From: Dictyocoela muelleri
Taxonomy: Eukaryota > Microsporidia
NCBI GenBank assembly: GCA_016256075.1
Contig: SDVU01000794.1
Location: 1 to 10,470, forward strand
Direction of reading: 5' to 3'
DNA length: 10,470 bases
Part shown: positions 1-6,855 of the stretch, piece after piece
Layout of the letters: every line of letters starts with the position of its first letter
How positions within the stretch are numbered: position 1 is the first letter of the stretch
Made by a program: the position numbers and the translations under genes
Notes under the pieces: generated by a model
The model's database searches: none
Seen by the model: only the letters and a program-made list of their open reading frames with translations
Told to the model about the DNA's origin: nothing

Positions 1-96
1 ACAGAATATTTGAATTTATCTTTGTATTTACACAAATTTTTATAATTGTTGTAACACTTCTCCGAAAACTTTTTTTTGGGAGATAAACCAGGGTAG

Positions 97-309
97 TACC
101 GAGTTTTTTTTCCAGAAGCCGAGATTCGCGGATGTTTATTCCATTTTGGACAGGCTATTTGGTGGCGGGTTAAAAAGCTAGGATTGACTAAGTTATACCA
201 ATCTAACAATAATTTTAAAAATTTTGTTCAACAATGTTCAGCTCTTGCTCTTATACCTATACATAAAATCGATTTCGTCTGGGTAGATATTCAAGGATTT
301 GGTCCATGA
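97..309 (+). pseudogene. MULE (Mutator-like) transposase fragment, C-terminal half of catalytic domain
   Basis: Frame 1 is open from 97 to the TGA at 307-309. It reads FFPEAEIRGCLFHFGQAIW (codons from about 106) and continues with WRVKKLGL, then SALALIPIHKIDFVW. In MULE transposases a block of this type, with a C-x-x-H pair in a GCxFHFxQAxWR context, lies between the second and third acidic catalytic residues and is followed by an 'LALxP' block. Here C is codon 133-135 and H is codon 142-144. Frame 1 has a TAG at 94-96, and I cannot read the expected upstream acidic block in 1-93, so the fragment is broken or cut on the left. A MULE cuts and pastes DNA; this piece cannot. Family call fairly firm, limits uncertain. 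Confidence 0.68.
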
Positions 310-509
310 ATAACACTTATGCTGTTGATCTAAAAAACTATAATTAATATACATGGATTTCGGCTTCTCCCACAACACTTTTCGAAAGAAATACATGGAA
401 ATAATATGAAATTGTAAGGTGTAGAACAAATAATTCGGCAGAGAAATTTCAAAAAAAAAAATGAAAACGAAAATAAACAAATGGAATCCAAGCTTTTTTT
501 TTGGGGGGG

Positions 510-722
510 GGTGGTTTCGTTCTTAAAAAGATTCAAATCTACAGCGACATTGAATTAAGAAGGATTATGGCTGTGTAAACTCAAATCAAGAAAAAGAGTT
601 TACGTTTCCCAATAAATGAAAATTTCGAGACTTTGGATGGGCTACTAACGAGGGAAAATTACTTTAAAGTTATTGATTATTGGACTAAAAGAAGCAATGA
701 AATTTACCCTTTGATATTTTAA
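510..722 (+). pseudogene. Possible C-terminal tail of the same MULE transposase
   Basis: Frame 3 reads through 510-722 with one internal TAA (576-578) and a final TAA at 720-722. The text after the internal stop (TQIKKKSLRFP, then FETLDGLLTRENYFKVIDYW) looks like protein rather than noise. Its pattern, a lysine-rich linker followed by a helix-rich end, is like the tail after the MULE catalytic domain ('...ELRR...KKK...L...Y...YL'). It lies about 200 bp beyond the clear MULE block on the same strand, which is the right order. Between them (310-509) I see scraps in shifting frames, for example a possible WNC-like block near 400, and T9/G9 homopolymers at 494-511. The assignment is an inference; it could belong to another gene. 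Confidence 0.33.
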
Positions 723-835
723 ATTATAGAATTATTAACACTATAACTACTTCTATTAATATCAAAAATATCATTATTATAAGTTTTAAATTTTTTTGGA
801 GAATTTATTTTGTGAGAATTGATAATGTGAGCATA

Positions 836-880
836 AGTTTTGGGTGAATTGGTTTTGTGTGAATTGGTTTTGTGTGAATT
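836..880. repeat. Three tandem 15-bp repeats
   Basis: The unit GGTTTTGTGTGAATT occurs at 851-865 and 866-880 without change, and a variant (AGTTTTGGGTGAATT) occupies 836-850. A weaker relative lies before it near 808-821. It sits in the non-coding interior of the presumed hAT-like segment, so it may be a subterminal repeat of that element or a simple local duplication. Confidence 0.7.
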
Positions 881-937
881 AGGACACCACGATTATAAAC
901 ATTTAATATATATATGTATCTGTCGACCAGTAAAATT

Positions 938-1026
938 TTCTCACCTAAACGGCAAAATTTTTTCCCTGGACCGGCAATTTTTTTCATTTCTATCACCGGT
1001 CCGCGGACCGGGAATTGCGACCACTG
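938..1026. mobile_element. hAT-like transposon terminus (right end at 1026)
   Basis: Read on the - strand from 1026, the end is CAGTGGTCGCAATTCCCGG, followed by a GC-rich 16-bp palindrome at 996-1011 (CCGGTCCGCGGACCGG) and further GGACCGGCAATTTTT-type words. CAGNGGTYCGCAA-like termini followed by CCGG/GGACCGG words are typical of hAT elements. This GC-rich block stands out in an AT-rich window. The end abuts - strand MULE coding sequence exactly at CCCTACAT (1027-1034), which would be one copy of an 8-bp target duplication. I found neither the second copy nor the other terminus to the left, so the element is truncated, has diverged, or runs off the window. Family assignment rests on terminal sequence only. 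Confidence 0.38.
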
Positions 1027-1311
1027 ATGTAGGGTATCGTTTCTGGAGTAATATTTTGTAATATTTTATTTACGACATCTCTTGTGGATTCCCTTGTAGT
1101 AAAAGATCTCTTTTTTATTTCGTTCGATGAAATAATGATTCATTTTCACCGTAATTTATAATATGCACATGAGATGTTTGTTGTATAAGAAAGCATGTGG
1201 ATGTCGTTTTTAACATCCCACTACATTTCCTATTTGTACATCTCCACTGCTTTGCATATTTTTTTCTCTTCTAAAGTGATAAGAAAAGCATTTTAAAAGA
1301 ATCATTTCCAT
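1027..1311 (-). pseudogene. MULE transposase N-terminus with FLYWCH-type zinc finger, truncated
   Basis: On the - strand a likely ATG lies at 1311-1309, followed by ILLKCFSYHFRREK. After a shift the sequence reads WRCTNRKCSGMLKT (W codon 1246-1244), then SHVHII. The spacing W-R-C-x4-C ... H-x-H is the FLYWCH/WRKY-like zinc finger that begins many MULE transposases and binds the element ends. After another shift comes ESTRDVVNKILQNITPE (from 1091 down), the usual conserved block just after the finger. At least two frameshifts and one stop separate these blocks. Coding sense ends abruptly at 1027, where a hAT-like terminus begins, so insertion probably removed or displaced the catalytic half. 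It is opposite in strand to the MULE piece at 97-309, so they are two copies or a rearranged one. Confidence 0.66.
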
Positions 1312-1669
1312 TTTTCGCTTTGTTATAATTATTTCAAATTTTTAATGATCTATATAAAGGGTATATTTTGGGGGCAAAAAAATAGTTTTCGCTCATAGGA
1401 GCGAAACTATGCCAAATAATTTTATCACTATTCTTTTTATATTGGTGCAATAGATGTCTGAAGAAAAAAGTCTTTCTTATTTTGAAAAATAATGTAATAA
1501 TCCACTGTTTGCTATACAAGATTTCATATTGTCACTTTTCGCGCCGTTCAAAGCGTATTAAAAATTTAATGCAGTCTCATGTTTTTTAAGCATCATGGTT
1601 GGTGCCTGTTGAGAAAGAAAATACACAATTAGGCTTATAAGCAGTTTATTTGATAGACTAGGTTTTAAA
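1312..1669. other. Region without recognisable gene; one hairpin
   Basis: Nothing convincing is coded here. A stem-loop at 1382-1410 pairs ATAGTTTTCGCTC with GAGCGAAACTAT around the loop ATAG, with one bulged base. A short open stretch (1613-1669, + strand) leads into the ISXO2-like element that follows and is treated separately. Other open frames are short and their products look random. Confidence 0.5.
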
Positions 1670-1677
1670 CAAGATTT
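1613..1677 (+). pseudogene. Unidentified coding remnant split by the ISXO2-like element at 1678
   Basis: After a TGA at 1610-1612, frame 2 reads ERKYTIRLISSLFDRLGFKQ up to the edge of the element at 1677. When the element plus one copy of its 8-bp flank is left out, the same frame continues on the far side from 2692-2699 as DFYKILDFPYFEV and ends at a TAA near 2734. Uninterrupted codons across the junction support both the target duplication and the idea that the insertion hit coding or recently coding DNA. I do not recognise the protein. Short, so modest confidence. Confidence 0.35.
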
Positions 1678-2187
1678 AGATCATAAGGAGATGATGCCCC
1701 AAAGAAAAAAATTAATTTTTTTAACTCATTAATTGAACACGAAACCACCTAGTGAATGTAAATAATTGTGAAGATAAAAGTATAGCGGATTATTTATTTA
1801 AAAAAAATATTTATTTATGATTCAAATAGTGTTTATACTTAAGGAAGATATGAGACTCGATATATTCTAAAAATACCTACTATGTTTAAATCAGCGGTGT
1901 CTAAAAATCACATGCCCTCTTTTTTATATTACGCATTAGTTTACCTTATTGTTCAGCATTTTCCCCAATAAATCTTTAAAGATTATCTATTTTTATTAAT
2001 AAAGACTAATCAATCAAACATCTTTAGCTTTGATGGATTCATCTCAAAAACATGATAAGAACAAAATAGAATATATATATTAAAAAAACTGTGTCTTATG
2101 ATAATATAATCTCATATTCCGATTAAATAAGATTATTTGCGTCGAAGAAAAAAAATTAAATCACAATGTAAAAAAACACTTAGGTAG

Positions 2188-2564
2188 ATTACAAACAAGG
2201 CCGGTTGGCAAATTAATATAATGGATGATAGTGTACGCCTGCTAAAGGCAACGCTTGTATAGTAGGGATAGAATTTTTTACACTTTAATGCACTACTTGA
2301 GCAAGATGTACACCCTAGTTTAGTTATACATAAAGATGATATATAAACTTACATTTTTTTATATTATCGGCAAAATTAACGTCACTCTAACATAGATCAT
2401 TAAAACAATTTTGTAAATCCTGTAACGGAAATGTACAAACCAAATGTTGAGAGTCACAATAATAATAAAAAGAAATGAAGACACAAAGAGGTATAATAGT
2501 GAATATAGAGACAAATTTTTAGAAATATTTATACCATCGAACTCCTAAAAGATGTTGTTTTTGA
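2188..2564 (+). pseudogene. ISXO2-like transposase remnant (catalytic half)
   Basis: Frame 1 from 2188 to about 2470 shows the three catalytic regions in order: IMDDSV (first acid, codon 2224-2226; the family usually has DES/DET), VHPSLVIHKDD (second acid, codon 2335-2337) and NNFVNPVTEMYKPNVESHNN (E at codon 2449-2451). The last block is the ISXO2 signature 'NF(V)DPxTGxHTxxxES'. Frame 1 contains stops between blocks. Near 2470 the frame changes and continues as KKEMKTQRGI, then KYLYHRTPKRCC, to a TGA at 2562-2564, matching the family's C-terminal 'K...G...L..FL' helix. It would have moved the 1.0-kb element; it is not functional now. Confidence 0.6.
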
Positions 2565-2648
2565 GTGATGTTAACTTCCCAAAAAATTTGGTAGGTTTTT
2601 TCTATTTTTCTGTTATTTGAGTTTTCTAATTTTCTTTTTTAATTTACA

Positions 2649-2688
2649 TCATAGGAGATAATGCCCCAGAAGGCATTATCTCTTATGA
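2649..2688. repeat. Palindromic right terminus of the ISXO2-like element
   Basis: TCATAGGAGATAATGCC (2649-2665) is followed by a 6-nt loop and GGCATTATCTCTTATGA (2672-2688). The arms match at 16 of 17 positions. The outer arm is the element's terminal inverted repeat; the inner arm is a second, inverted copy of it. Confidence 0.8.
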
Positions 2689-2699
2689 CCCCAAGATTT

Positions 2700-3225
2700 C
2701 TATAAAATTCTTGACTTCCCATACTTTGAGGTTTAAAAAATTCTTAATCATATGATCTTGTTTTAGCTGAAATTAAATATTTAAACATAAAACTTTTCAT
2801 CTAAACATCATCGAGTTTTTGGACAAAATTTTATTTGTAATAATTCTACTTTTAGCCCACGTTTTGAGCATGACTGCCAGAATGTTATCGAAATAGTTGA
2901 AAATAGTCTTAGTGAGAGGCATTGAGGCCTCAATCACAGTATAAGTTAAAAGTTAAATCTAATTATGTTTGTTGATTCTTTAAGAATATAGATTAAAAAT
3001 AAGAAACTGATTGTACAATATTATATATATGTAAATTCCATGTAAGTTGTGATAATAATAAAAAAATAAAAAACTTTGTATTTATGTAGAAAATGAAAAA
3101 TACAGATCTATAAAAAATAAATTTCTTTCTTAGATGAATCAAATATATGTTTTTGATTAAAGAATATTTTTCGCTTTTACTATTATAATATTTTTTTGCA
3201 TCTATATTTGTTTTTAGATTCCTTA
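2700..3225. other. AT-rich region without recognisable gene
   Basis: No product can be assigned. The codons to about 2734 probably belong to the split remnant described at 1613-1677. A + strand stretch of 43 open codons (about 2796-2927) has no start codon and no family resemblance I can name. A 14-bp perfect palindrome ATTGAGGCCTCAAT lies at 2921-2934. The rest is A/T runs. Confidence 0.5.
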
Positions 3226-3714
3226 TGGTTTCATACCGTTTTTGAGATTTCATGTCGTTTTTTAGTGCATGACGTTTTTGAGATTTCATGACGTTTTCGA
3301 GACTTTATACCGTTTTGAGATTTCATACCATTTTGAAAATTATAAAAAGAATGTAATTAATGATAGAATAAATTACCTAATTTGCATTAAAAGGGCTTTT
3401 TAATCATTTGAGGGGTATAGAATTAAAAAATGTTGAAACGTTTTCTCAATTAGATTCTTTTTATGAACATAAATTCATCAAGATAACATTCTAACATCAT
3501 TCTATTGGTTTCATATTTGAACATCTTTTTAATACTACTCTCGTCCTTCATGATTAAATATTCCTTTTGATCTGAATTGGGGATTCTATTCCATCAATAA
3601 TTACATTCTTTTTATAATTTTCAAAACAACATGAAATCTCAAAAACGTCATGAAATCTCAAAACGTCATGAAATCTAAAAAACGTCATGAAATCTAAAAA
3701 ACGCAATGAAACCA
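3226..3714. mobile_element. Foldback/MITE-like element with tandem-repeat inverted arms
   Basis: The left arm (about 3226-3376) and right arm (about 3585-3714) are inverted copies. Each begins TGGTTTCAT (3226-3234; ATGAAACCA at 3706-3714), continues with 5-6 copies of a ~19-20-bp unit such as TTTCATGACGTTTTTGAGA, and ends inward with a shared unique segment whose core is TTTTGAAAATTATAAAAAG followed by AATGTAATTA. The ~208-bp centre (3377-3584) has no gene. No transposase is present, so it would depend on another element. The unit's ATTTCA core matches that of the two IS630-like elements further right. The exact ends and target duplication are unclear: TA precedes the left arm but is not preserved at the right. 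Confidence 0.72.
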
Positions 3715-3988
3715 CAAAGAACTGTTTTTATAATATTTTTTGGAAAAATTCCAGGTGTAAATTTTTTAGCGAAATTTCGGTAGCGAAAAGAATTCAGAGT
3801 GTTCTCTATTGGGCTTTCTGGCTTCTTAAAAATATTTAAATCAATAATTTAATTGAAAATTGGCTAAGTCTTCGTTTTGAGAATTTGAACTTGATAACCA
3901 GTTGTTTAAAAATAATTAGATAAATGTTTTAAGAAGAGGGTCAGTGTTTGTTGAACTTTCTTATTTTAAAAATAAAAACATCTAATAA

Positions 3989-3992
3989 CCCC
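3989..3992 (+). promoter_or_regulatory. CCCC motif at the start codon
   Basis: CCCC sits directly against the ATG at 3993. CCC- or GGG-like motifs immediately upstream of start codons are a known microsporidian gene signal. It favours this ATG over the TTG at 3948, which is in the same open frame. Confidence 0.55.
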
Positions 3993-6362
3993 ATGTACTT
4001 AGCCTTCATGTTTTTAAACCTCTTCAAAATTTTAAACGCAAGTGAATGCGCTTTATCTCTAAGAGATATGAAAGAAAGGCCAATATCAATCCAATGTAAT
4101 GATGACATCACTGTAAATCTCGATTATGAGGTTTGGTCAAAATATGAATATTTCAATGCGAGAATGAGAAATATGGAGCTATTTCAGGGAGATAACGGTA
4201 TTATTGCTCAAGAATTTTCATCTCGAATTTTTTCGACAATAAAAAACATTACACTAGGAAAAAATATTTTGCCACTCAAGGTTGCCGATTTTTTTGAAAC
4301 ATTTATAGCGTTAGACAAATTTCTAATTTATGAAGAATATAAATCAACCATCTACAACAATTTATTTAAAACTGGATTAGATTGTAATAACAATGAAATT
4401 TTAGATATTTATAAAAATATTGATCAGAATTTAACATACCAATCAATATTTATCAATATTTGGCATTTTCTTTGGTATGAAGTTCTTAAAAGATTTGATT
4501 TATCACTTGAAATTTCTGATAAAACAATCGAAATAAGCAACAAAGTCAATAAAAATATTTTTGAATGTGATATAGAGGCCATACAGAACCTTAATGAACT
4601 TAAATTTAACTTGACAATTTTCAATTCAGATAAAGTCATTGCTGATTTTGATCATTTTATTGAAATTATAAGAATTTTAATTTCAGGTTTACTTTATAGA
4701 AAAAGTTCAGAAAATCAAATTTATAAACTTTTTATAAACGGGAAGTGCACCTCAAAGCAGTTTAAAAGACTAAATTCAATATTTTCTAAAAATAATTTTA
4801 AAATAAAGGAAATAAAAATAAAATATCTTTACATTGATCACGAAGAATTCGGGAATGAAAAATCACCTGTTGAAACTTTTATTGAAAATTTTTATTCTTT
4901 AGAAAAGCTCGATTTTACAGTATCTTATTTTAATCATGAAAATTCATTTATCAAGTTATTAAACAACAAAATAGTCAGAGAGAAATTATACACTCTGGGA
5001 ATCATTAGAATAAAGAAAATACCAATTGAAATAGGGTTAGCTACTTCTAAACTTGTTAGTATAAAAAAATTATTTTTTTCAAATTGCAATTTTTTGAATG
5101 AATTTCTCAGTGTGATTTTTAATGAAAATAATCTGCAAGAAAACCTTTTGGATCTTTCAATAACACAAACAGCGAAATCTGATTTGGGTAATGTCGAGGA
5201 AATATTTAATTTTAAAAATTTGCAAAAATTGGATTTGTCATATACTTGTTTAGCTGATGGTGTGCTATCAAATATTTTAAGGTGTGATTTTTTGAAGAAG
5301 TCGCTTAAAGAATTGAATATCGCATTTTGTCAAGATATTTCGCTTCAAACTGCTCAATATATTGCAAATATGGAAGTTTTGGAGGTATTGAATATAGAAT
5401 GTAGTATTGGTCAAGGTGAAATAATGATGGTGATTTTAAGTAGTGAGAAGCTTAAAAAAACTTTAAAAAAATTTTATTTTAATCCACTATTTCTATTTAA
5501 TAACACTATGATCAATCATCTTTTTGAATTTGATTTTTTAGAAGAAGTCTTTTTATACCTAGGGGATAATGATAAATTTGATATTTTTATGGATTTTTTG
5601 AATAACAAAAGAAGCTGGAAAATCATAAAGAACTTGAGTTTAGGAAGTTTAAATACTAACCAATATGAAATATTTATTAAATCAATTAAAAATTTCGAAA
5701 CGATAGAAAATTTAGAAATAGAATCAAATAGATGGGAATCATTAGACAAAATTTGTGATGTATTACGAATAATATCTTTAAACCCTACTCTAAAAAGTTT
5801 AGAATTAAAAGGTTTTATAATTGAAGAAAATTTCGATTTTAAGATATTTTCGAATTTTAAGAATCTTGAAAGCCTAAGAATAAAATTTGGCCTTTTTCAA
5901 GGTTCCGGATTAACCAAAATATTAAAATTAAAAAATTTGCAAAAAACAATTATGAAATTGAAATTGCAATACGAAATTTTTCCCGAAGAAGACGCGGAAC
6001 AGATCGGAAATTTTCATAATTTAGAAAAATTAAATCTGTCAATGTCTTATTCTAAGCCTAATTCCCTAAAAATATTACTAAATAGCAAAAATTTGCAAAA
6101 ATCAATTAAATCTTTAAAAATTACGCATAGTAATGGATTAGTATATGCTGAAGTTATATATTTCTTAAAAGAATTTGTAATTTTAGAAACTCTTGGTTTT
6201 TACGATAAAGAATTTGATAAAATTTATTTAGATGAGATTCTAAAAAGTGAAAAATTAAAAAGCACTTTGAGGAAAATATATTTGTGTGGATGGAACATGG
6301 GATATCAAAAATATAAAAAATTCAAGAGAAAATGTTCTGAAAATATGGTTGTATTCTATTAA
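3993..6362 (+). CDS. Secreted leucine-rich-repeat protein, 789 aa
   Basis: An intact ORF. The ATG at 3993 is chosen because it follows CCCC and begins a good signal peptide (MYLAFMFLNLFKILNA, likely cut before SEC). No other membrane segment is obvious, so the product probably enters the secretory route. Residues about 18-150 (SIQCNDDITVNL..., then DFFETFIALDKFLIYEEY) recall a BTB/Skp1-like fold, weakly. From about residue 310 to the end I count some 17 LRR-like units, e.g. LQKLDLSYTCL, LKELNIAF, LKSLELKGF, LEKLNLSMS, LETLGFYD. They seem to alternate: one type follows 'SKNLQKSIKSLKI', the other 'FHNLEKLNLS', giving a two-unit period near 55 residues. LRR proteins usually bind other proteins; partners and role are unknown. 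Codon use is strongly AT-biased like the surroundings. It is the only intact gene seen, flanked by transposon debris on both sides. Confidence 0.9.
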   Translation: MYLAFMFLNLFKILNASECALSLRDMKERPISIQCNDDITVNLDYEVWSKYEYFNARMRNMELFQGDNGIIAQEFSSRIFSTIKNITLGKNILPLKVADFFETFIALDKFLIYEEYKSTIYNNLFKTGLDCNNNEILDIYKNIDQNLTYQSIFINIWHFLWYEVLKRFDLSLEISDKTIEISNKVNKNIFECDIEAIQNLNELKFNLTIFNSDKVIADFDHFIEIIRILISGLLYRKSSENQIYKLFINGKCTSKQFKRLNSIFSKNNFKIKEIKIKYLYIDHEEFGNEKSPVETFIENFYSLEKLDFTVSYFNHENSFIKLLNNKIVREKLYTLGIIRIKKIPIEIGLATSKLVSIKKLFFSNCNFLNEFLSVIFNENNLQENLLDLSITQTAKSDLGNVEEIFNFKNLQKLDLSYTCLADGVLSNILRCDFLKKSLKELNIAFCQDISLQTAQYIANMEVLEVLNIECSIGQGEIMMVILSSEKLKKTLKKFYFNPLFLFNNTMINHLFEFDFLEEVFLYLGDNDKFDIFMDFLNNKRSWKIIKNLSLGSLNTNQYEIFIKSIKNFETIENLEIESNRWESLDKICDVLRIISLNPTLKSLELKGFIIEENFDFKIFSNFKNLESLRIKFGLFQGSGLTKILKLKNLQKTIMKLKLQYEIFPEEDAEQIGNFHNLEKLNLSMSYSKPNSLKILLNSKNLQKSIKSLKITHSNGLVYAEVIYFLKEFVILETLGFYDKEFDKIYLDEILKSEKLKSTLRKIYLCGWNMGYQKYKKFKRKCSENMVVFY

Positions 6363-6664
6363 ATACACCTACTTTCTTTGAAATGATATTTTGTTGAGAA
6401 AATTTTTTATCTATCGAAATACAAATTTATCGGAAAATTACAAATTTATCTTAAAATCAAGTTCGATTTGGTTTATTAAATTTTCGTTCTACCCTGGTAA
6501 GAATACCCCAATTTTTTTTTCCAAAAACAAAGGAAAATGTTAGGAAAAGGGTGGTTTCATATGGTAAACTTTGAAATGCAGCATTTTTATGTAAATATAA
6601 AATAATTAATTTTTTTTTACATAAAAATGCAGCCATTTCAGAGTTTACCATATAAAAACACCGG

Positions 6665-6708
6665 ATCATGTGAACATTACCCCCGCCGGGGGGTAATGTT
6701 CACATGAT
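6665..6708. repeat. Perfect 20-bp palindrome at the left end of the ISXO2-like element
   Basis: ATCATGTGAACATTACCCCC (6665-6684) and its exact reverse complement (6689-6708) surround GCCG. The outer arm is the terminal repeat of the element. The GC-rich centre is unusual for this window. It could form a strong hairpin or bind a dimeric protein. Confidence 0.9.
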
Positions 6709-6725
6709 AAAAAAATATATATTGC

Positions 6726-6768
6726 CCATATATTCAGGATATATTAAATTTTATTTATACGTCTAATA
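6726..6768 (+). pseudogene. N-terminal coding scrap of the ISXO2-like transposase, left of the IS630-like insertion
   Basis: Read to the TA target site, the codons give PYIQDILNFIYTSN and continue after the inserted element, counting TA once, with NEEIINFLQEK (8142 on). ISXO2-like transposases often open with such a helix ('...EEIINFLQEKGLI') before the zinc ribbon. No ATG is seen at the expected start just left of here; GCCCATA at 6724-6730 may be a decayed CCC plus start. It shows that the IS630-like element landed in the 5' part of this gene. Confidence 0.45.
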
Positions 6769-6812
6769 CAGACTATTTCATTTTTATAGTCACCATATTT
6801 CATTTTTATAGA
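6769..6812 (+). repeat. Left terminal repeat: two 22-bp units
   Basis: Units 6769-6790 and 6791-6812 share the core TATTTCATTTTTATAG. They are inverted relative to the array at 8031-8140 and are probable transposase-binding sites. Confidence 0.88.
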
Positions 6813-6845
6813 CACCTTTTTATTAAAGAAAATATTTAAATATTA

Positions 6846-6849
6846 CCCC
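6846..6849 (+). promoter_or_regulatory. CCCC motif upstream of the transposase ATG
   Basis: CCCC lies 6 bp before the ATG at 6856, much as at the LRR gene (3989-3992). It suggests the element uses the same start signal as host genes. Confidence 0.4.
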
Positions 6850-6855
6850 AATAAA

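Larger units (their letters stand above)
1678..2691 (+). mobile_element. Decayed ISXO2-like (IS1595/Merlin-type) transposon, about 1.0 kb
   Basis: The left end carries TCATAAGGAGATGATGCC (1681-1698). The right end, read on the - strand from 2688, carries TCATAAGAGATAATGCC. CAAGATTT lies immediately outside both ends (1670-1677 and 2692-2699), matching the 8-bp target duplication usual for Merlin elements. The transposase remnant (2188-2564) lies inside, about 110 bp from the right end. The N-terminal half (about 1700-2187) is too decayed for me to read; it should hold the zinc ribbon. Size agrees with the other ISXO2-like copy in this window once its insertion is discounted (about 1.1 kb). 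Several in-frame stops and at least one frameshift show it is long dead. Confidence 0.62.

Noticed and set aside
238-536. Two overlapping - strand open frames of 68-80 codons
   Set aside because: The products are runs of F, S and I from A/T-rich DNA and overlap the opposite strand of the MULE fragment; no start context or family resemblance.
1334-1519. A 61-codon - strand open frame
   Set aside because: It overlaps a hairpin, has no motif and no start signal; probably random.
1625-1730. Slight similarity of + strand peptides (SLFDRLGFKQDLD) to retroelement reverse transcriptase text
   Set aside because: The similarity is a few residues only, and the segment crosses the border of the ISXO2-like element at 1678, so part of it is an artefact of the junction.
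2195-2280. Possible tRNA-like segment (GGCCGGTTGG... with paired words)
   Set aside because: No consistent cloverleaf or T-loop; the stretch is explained by the ISXO2-like transposase remnant.
2921-2934. 14-bp palindrome ATTGAGGCCTCAAT
   Set aside because: It is isolated, has no partner elsewhere in the window, and short palindromes occur by chance at this length in 10 kb of searching.
2993-3289. A 98-codon - strand open frame beginning MKSQKRHALK
   Set aside because: Its start lies in the tandem repeats of the foldback element, and the repeats explain the repeated KSQKR residues. The rest is low-complexity.
3948-3992. TTG at 3948 as a longer start for the LRR gene
   Set aside because: Non-ATG starts are rare in eukaryotes. 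The ATG at 3993 follows CCCC and begins a clean signal peptide, which the longer form would bury behind a charged stretch.
87-6498. ACCAGGGTAG at 87-96 and its inverse at 6489-6498
   Set aside because: Only 10 bp matches clearly, and the second lies just outside the MITE border; too short to claim a shared element.
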